The notes under the pieces were generated by a model. It was given only the letters and a program-made list of their open reading frames with translations. It ran no database searches and was not told where the DNA came from. A stretch of 17,241 nt of DNA from Asticcacaulis sp. UBA2476 (GTDB taxonomy: Bacteria > Pseudomonadota > Alphaproteobacteria > Caulobacterales > Caulobacteraceae). Shown here in pieces: positions 14,625 through 17,241 of the stretch (positions are counted from its first letter, which is position 1; each line of letters begins with the position of its first letter). A program made the position numbers and the translations under genes. The stretch covers positions 1 through 17,241 of the forward strand of contig DDPE01000051.1 of NCBI GenBank assembly GCA_002342035.1, in the 5' to 3' direction.

Positions 14625-15626
14625 ATGTCCCTGCCCCGTCCTTTGCGTTGCGCCATCATCGGTTCCGGCCCCGCCGGCTGGACCGCCGCCATCTATGCCG
14701 CGCGCGGCCTTCTGCATCCCGTCGTCTTTACGGGCCCGCAAGCCGGTGGCCAGCTTACCATCACCACCGATGTCGAAAACTATCCGGGCTTTTCGGAGGT
14801 GATTCAGGGGCCGTGGCTGATGGATCAGATGCAGGCTCAGGCCGTGCACATGGGCACCGAAGTCATCAACGACATCGTCGTCAAGGCTGACCTGTCTAAG
14901 CGTCCGTTCCTGCTGGAAACCGAAACCGGCGCGACCTACCTTGCCGAAACCGTCATTATCTCGACCGGCGCGCAGGCCAAGTGGTTGGGGCTGGAGTCGG
15001 AAAAAACCTATCAGGGGTTTGGCGTCTCGGCGTGCGCGACCTGCGACGGGTTTTTCTATCGCAATAAGGTCGTGGCTGTGGTCGGCGGCGGCAATACCGC
15101 CGTCGAAGAAGCTCTGTTCCTGACCAAGTTTGCCTCAAAAGTTTATCTGATCCACCGCCGCGAAGAACTGCGTTCAGAGAAAATCCTGACGGAGCGCCTG
15201 CTGGCTGACCCCAAGATTGAGCCGATCTGGAATGTCGGTATTGACGAAATCCTGGGCGACACCAACGAATTTGGTGCGATGGGCGTCACCGGCGTGCGCC
15301 TCAAACACGTTCAGACCGGCGAAAAGTACGAAATCCCGCTCGATGGCGTGTTCATCGCCATTGGCCACGCCCCATCGTCGCAACTGTTTGCCGGTCAGCT
15401 TGAGACCAATTCAGGCGGCTATCTGCGCGTAACACCGGGCACGCCCAAGACCGCGATCGAGGGCGTATTTGCGGCCGGTGATGTGACCGACGATGTCTAT
15501 CGTCAGGCGGTGACCGCCGCAGGCATGGGCTGCATGGCCGCATTAGAAGCCGTGCGCCTGCTGGCCGAAGAAGACCACCATAAAGTCCACAATGCCGAAA
15601 ACACCGCCAAGATCGGGGCGTACTAA
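14625..15626 (+). CDS. trxB: Thioredoxin-disulfide reductase
   Basis: TrxB uses NADPH, through FAD and an active-site disulfide, to keep cytoplasmic thioredoxin reduced. The 333-residue product has the normal length for the low-molecular-weight bacterial enzyme. The FAD-binding GSGPAG is at residues 13-18, followed by GGQLTITTDVENYPGF. The redox motif CATC is Cys137 and Cys140, in ACATCDGFF. The NADPH site is GGGNTA (154-159) with HRREELRSEK downstream. The second FAD motif is GVFAAGDVTDD near the C-terminus. The start has only a weak AGAAG upstream. An ATGACA (14539-14544) could serve as a -35, but no good -10 accompanies it. The gene ends at an intrinsic terminator (15664-15694) shared with the phosphatase leader. 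Confidence 0.96.
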   Translation: MSLPRPLRCAIIGSGPAGWTAAIYAARGLLHPVVFTGPQAGGQLTITTDVENYPGFSEVIQGPWLMDQMQAQAVHMGTEVINDIVVKADLSKRPFLLETETGATYLAETVIISTGAQAKWLGLESEKTYQGFGVSACATCDGFFYRNKVVAVVGGGNTAVEEALFLTKFASKVYLIHRREELRSEKILTERLLADPKIEPIWNVGIDEILGDTNEFGAMGVTGVRLKHVQTGEKYEIPLDGVFIAIGHAPSSQLFAGQLETNSGGYLRVTPGTPKTAIEGVFAAGDVTDDVYRQAVTAAGMGCMAALEAVRLLAEEDHHKVHNAENTAKIGAY

Positions 15627-15634
15627 ATAGCTAA

Positions 15635-15668
15635 CTGACACGTCTCTGTCATACGCTGTCCCTAAAAG
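15635..15668 (+). promoter_or_regulatory. Putative Pho box and PhoB-dependent promoter of the alkaline phosphatase gene
   Basis: CTGACAC-GTCT-CTGTCAT (15635-15652) has the 7+4+7 layout of the PhoB site CTGTCATAWAWCTGTCAY and matches 14 of 18 positions. A third half-site-like CTGTCCC follows (15656-15662). Ten bases after the box is TAAAAG (15663-15668), the usual place for the -10 of a PhoB-activated promoter, where the Pho box replaces the -35. As an octamer, CCTAAAAG fits six of eight of the Caulobacter-type -10. Transcription would start at about 15674-15677. The downstream gene is a classic Pho-regulon member, which strengthens the call. Confidence 0.65.
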
Positions 15669-15694
15669 GCTCCTGAGATTTCAAGGAGCCTTTT
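15664..15694 (+). terminator. Intrinsic terminator after trxB, overlapping the phosphatase ribosome binding site
   Basis: AAAAGGCTCCT (15664-15674) pairs perfectly with AGGAGCCTTTT (15684-15694) around the nine-base loop GAGATTTCA, and the T-run continues to 15695. The downstream arm contains nearly all of AAGGAG (15683-15688), the Shine-Dalgarno of the phosphatase gene. The upstream arm overlaps the predicted -10 and start site of the phosphatase promoter. Confidence 0.85.
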
Positions 15695-15696
15695 TC

Positions 15697-17187
15697 ATGC
15701 GTGCACAGATTTGGTCATCCGTTTGCCTGACGGCATTTATGATGCTGACGACGCAGGCCTCCGCCCAAACGGACGCGGCAAACCCCTATTACAGTGCCGC
15801 ACAAACCGAACTGAAAGCTAAACTGGCTGTTCAGCCCAATACGTCCAAAGCGCGTAACATCATCATCTTTGTCGGCGATGGCATGGGAGTTTCAACCACG
15901 ACGGCGGCCCGCATTCTGGCCGGGCAAGAGGCGGGGACAGATGGTGAGGGCTATGTCATGGCGATGGATGCCCTGCCGTTTGCCGGTCTGGTCAAGACCT
16001 ATTCCCACGACAGTCAGGTCGCCGACTCGGCCCCGACTGCCACTGCCCTTATGTCCGGCGTCAAAAGCCGCAACAGCGTAATTGGCGTCAGCCATCTGGC
16101 GCAGGTCAATTCTTGCGCCTCGGCCAAAACCGCCCACGTCGATTCACTCATTGAACTGGCCGAAGAGGCGGGTCTTGCGACCGGCGTGGTCACCACCACC
16201 CGCATCACCCATGCGACACCTGCCGCCGCCTACGCCCACACGCCGCAACGCGACTGGGAAGACGATGCCGATTTACCCGAACAGGCCAAAGCCGAAGGCT
16301 GCATCGATATTGCCCGCCAACTGGTCGAATTTAAGCACGGCGACGGCATAGAGATAGTGCTCGGCGGTGGCCGCCGTCACTTCACGCCGCAAACCCTGGC
16401 CGATCCCGAATATGGTGATAAGATGGGCCTGCGCAAGGACGGTCGCAACCTGATTGCCGATTGGAAAAAGGCCCACCCCAAGGGTCAATATGTCTGGGAT
16501 GCTAAGGGCTTTGCGGGCCTTGACCTCACCGCCAAGGGGCCGATCCTTGGGCTGTTTGAACCTGATCACATGCAGTACGAAGTTGACCGCGCTGCGGATA
16601 AGGCCGGTGAACCGTCTCTGGCGGACATGACCGCTCTGGCCATCACCCGCCTGAAATCCAACCCGAAGGGCTTTGTGCTGCTGGTCGAAGGTGGGCGCAT
16701 CGATCACGCTCACCATGCCGGTCAGGCTGGACGCGCCCTGCATGACACGGTGGCGCTGGATAACGCCGTGCATAAGGCGCTGGAGATGACCGACAGCCGT
16801 GACACCCTGATCATTGTCACCGCCGACCACAGCCACGGCCTGACCCTGAGCGGATATCCGGCCCGCGGCAACCCGATTTTGGGGCTGGCCAAGGATAAGG
16901 ACGGCAAGGCGATCAAGGCCGCCGATGGCAAGCCCTACACGACGCTGACCTATGCCACCGGGCCGGGTGCTGAGATCAACAAACCGCGGGGCGACATCAG
17001 CACCATTAACACCGAAGATCACGACTATCATCAGCAAGCCCTGCTACCCGCGCCGGCTGCCGCTCATTCCGGTGAAGACGTGGCAGTGCGGGCATCAGGC
17101 CCGTTCGCGCACCTGCTGCAAGGCACGATCGAGCAGATCCTGATCTTTCATGTCATGCGCCACGCTGCACAGATACCGTCGCCTTAA
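15697..17187 (+). CDS. Alkaline phosphatase, PhoA family, secreted
   Basis: The enzyme releases inorganic phosphate from phosphomonoesters in the periplasm. The 496-residue product has a signal peptide with probable cleavage after ASA at residue 23 (TTQASA-QTD). The nucleophile is Ser111 in VADSAPTATAL, the family signature. Metal ligands are visible as Asp61 in FVGDGMG, in EGGRIDHAHHAG, in TADHSHG, and in the final HSGEDVAV segment. A THATPAAAYAH stretch follows the nucleophile region, as is usual. The ATG is eight bases after AAGGAG. That ribosome binding site lies in the trxB terminator stem, and a Pho-box-like promoter is just upstream, so induction by phosphate limitation is likely. I leave the symbol blank because several paralogous phosphatase types exist in this group. 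Confidence 0.93.
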   Translation: MRAQIWSSVCLTAFMMLTTQASAQTDAANPYYSAAQTELKAKLAVQPNTSKARNIIIFVGDGMGVSTTTAARILAGQEAGTDGEGYVMAMDALPFAGLVKTYSHDSQVADSAPTATALMSGVKSRNSVIGVSHLAQVNSCASAKTAHVDSLIELAEEAGLATGVVTTTRITHATPAAAYAHTPQRDWEDDADLPEQAKAEGCIDIARQLVEFKHGDGIEIVLGGGRRHFTPQTLADPEYGDKMGLRKDGRNLIADWKKAHPKGQYVWDAKGFAGLDLTAKGPILGLFEPDHMQYEVDRAADKAGEPSLADMTALAITRLKSNPKGFVLLVEGGRIDHAHHAGQAGRALHDTVALDNAVHKALEMTDSRDTLIIVTADHSHGLTLSGYPARGNPILGLAKDKDGKAIKAADGKPYTTLTYATGPGAEINKPRGDISTINTEDHDYHQQALLPAPAAAHSGEDVAVRASGPFAHLLQGTIEQILIFHVMRHAAQIPSP

Positions 17188-17192
17188 GTAAG

Positions 17193-17230
17193 AGCCCCCA
17201 CCACCCCGCCAATAAATTGGCGCGGTCCCC
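17193..17230 (-). repeat. Dispersed palindromic repeat element, copy 2
   Basis: Read on the minus strand, this starts GGGGACCGC, contains the hairpin CGCCAA-TTTA-TTGGCG (17222-17207), and ends GGTGGTGGGGGCT. The first nine and last 13 bases are identical to copy 1 at 13437-13484, while the centre differs. It begins 5 bp after the phosphatase stop. The 22-bp leading palindrome of copy 1 is not present in the 11 remaining bases of the window. Confidence 0.7.
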
Positions 17231-17241
17231 GGCACCGGCCG

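Noticed and set aside
16273..17037. 254-codon open frame antisense to the alkaline phosphatase gene
   Set aside because: It is a shadow of a gene with clear catalytic motifs, without an independent start signal or family resemblance.

Overview
The window reads as the chromosome of an alphaproteobacterium. The gene content, the protein sequences and several promoters that fit the Caulobacter-type sigma-70 pattern (TTGAC-like, 10-14 nt, GCTANAWC) suggest Caulobacterales, perhaps Asticcacaulis. The genus is inference; no rRNA or other marker is present. Most of it is ordinary, moderately GC-rich, densely coded core genome. I see no phage, transposase, CRISPR array, tRNA or rRNA, and no gap without a gene longer than about 250 bases.

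Layout. Bases 1-459 hold the C-terminal end of a class C beta-lactamase-like serine hydrolase. It converges, with overlapping stop codons, on a 48-residue hypothetical gene (456-602, minus). A membrane-bound AraC-type regulator (854-1885) overlaps tail-to-tail by 157 bp with a DUF2306-like membrane protein (1729-2436, minus). Next comes the carbamoyl phosphate synthase locus: carA (2657-3835), a small secreted protein of unknown function with lower GC (3839-4561), and carB (4754-8050), closed by a strong terminator. Two tandem, clearly paralogous multi-pass membrane proteins of the DUF6311 type follow (8256-10379 and 10533-12602). After them lie greA (12833-13306) with a hairpin in its leader, two consecutive terminators and a dispersed palindromic repeat, then an ELM1/DUF1022 family gene (13504-14535), trxB (14625-15626) and a secreted PhoA-type alkaline phosphatase (15697-17187). 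A second copy of the repeat closes the window in inverted orientation.

How the parts work together. carA and carB supply carbamoyl phosphate for pyrimidine and arginine synthesis, and greA rescues backtracked RNA polymerase. The DUF6311 pair probably acts in the envelope, possibly in glycan modification. The most instructive regulatory stretch is the 70 bp between trxB and the phosphatase gene. A Pho-box-like direct repeat with a correctly spaced -10 is followed by a terminator hairpin whose downstream arm is also the phosphatase Shine-Dalgarno sequence. The predicted PhoB-dependent start falls at the hairpin loop, so the phosphate-starvation transcript would lack the upstream arm and have a free ribosome binding site, whereas trxB read-through would be terminated or masked.

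I found no clear new multi-gene system. The best leads are that trxB/phosphatase junction, the tandem DUF6311 paralogues, the secreted gene inside the car locus, the greA leader hairpin and the two-copy repeat family.
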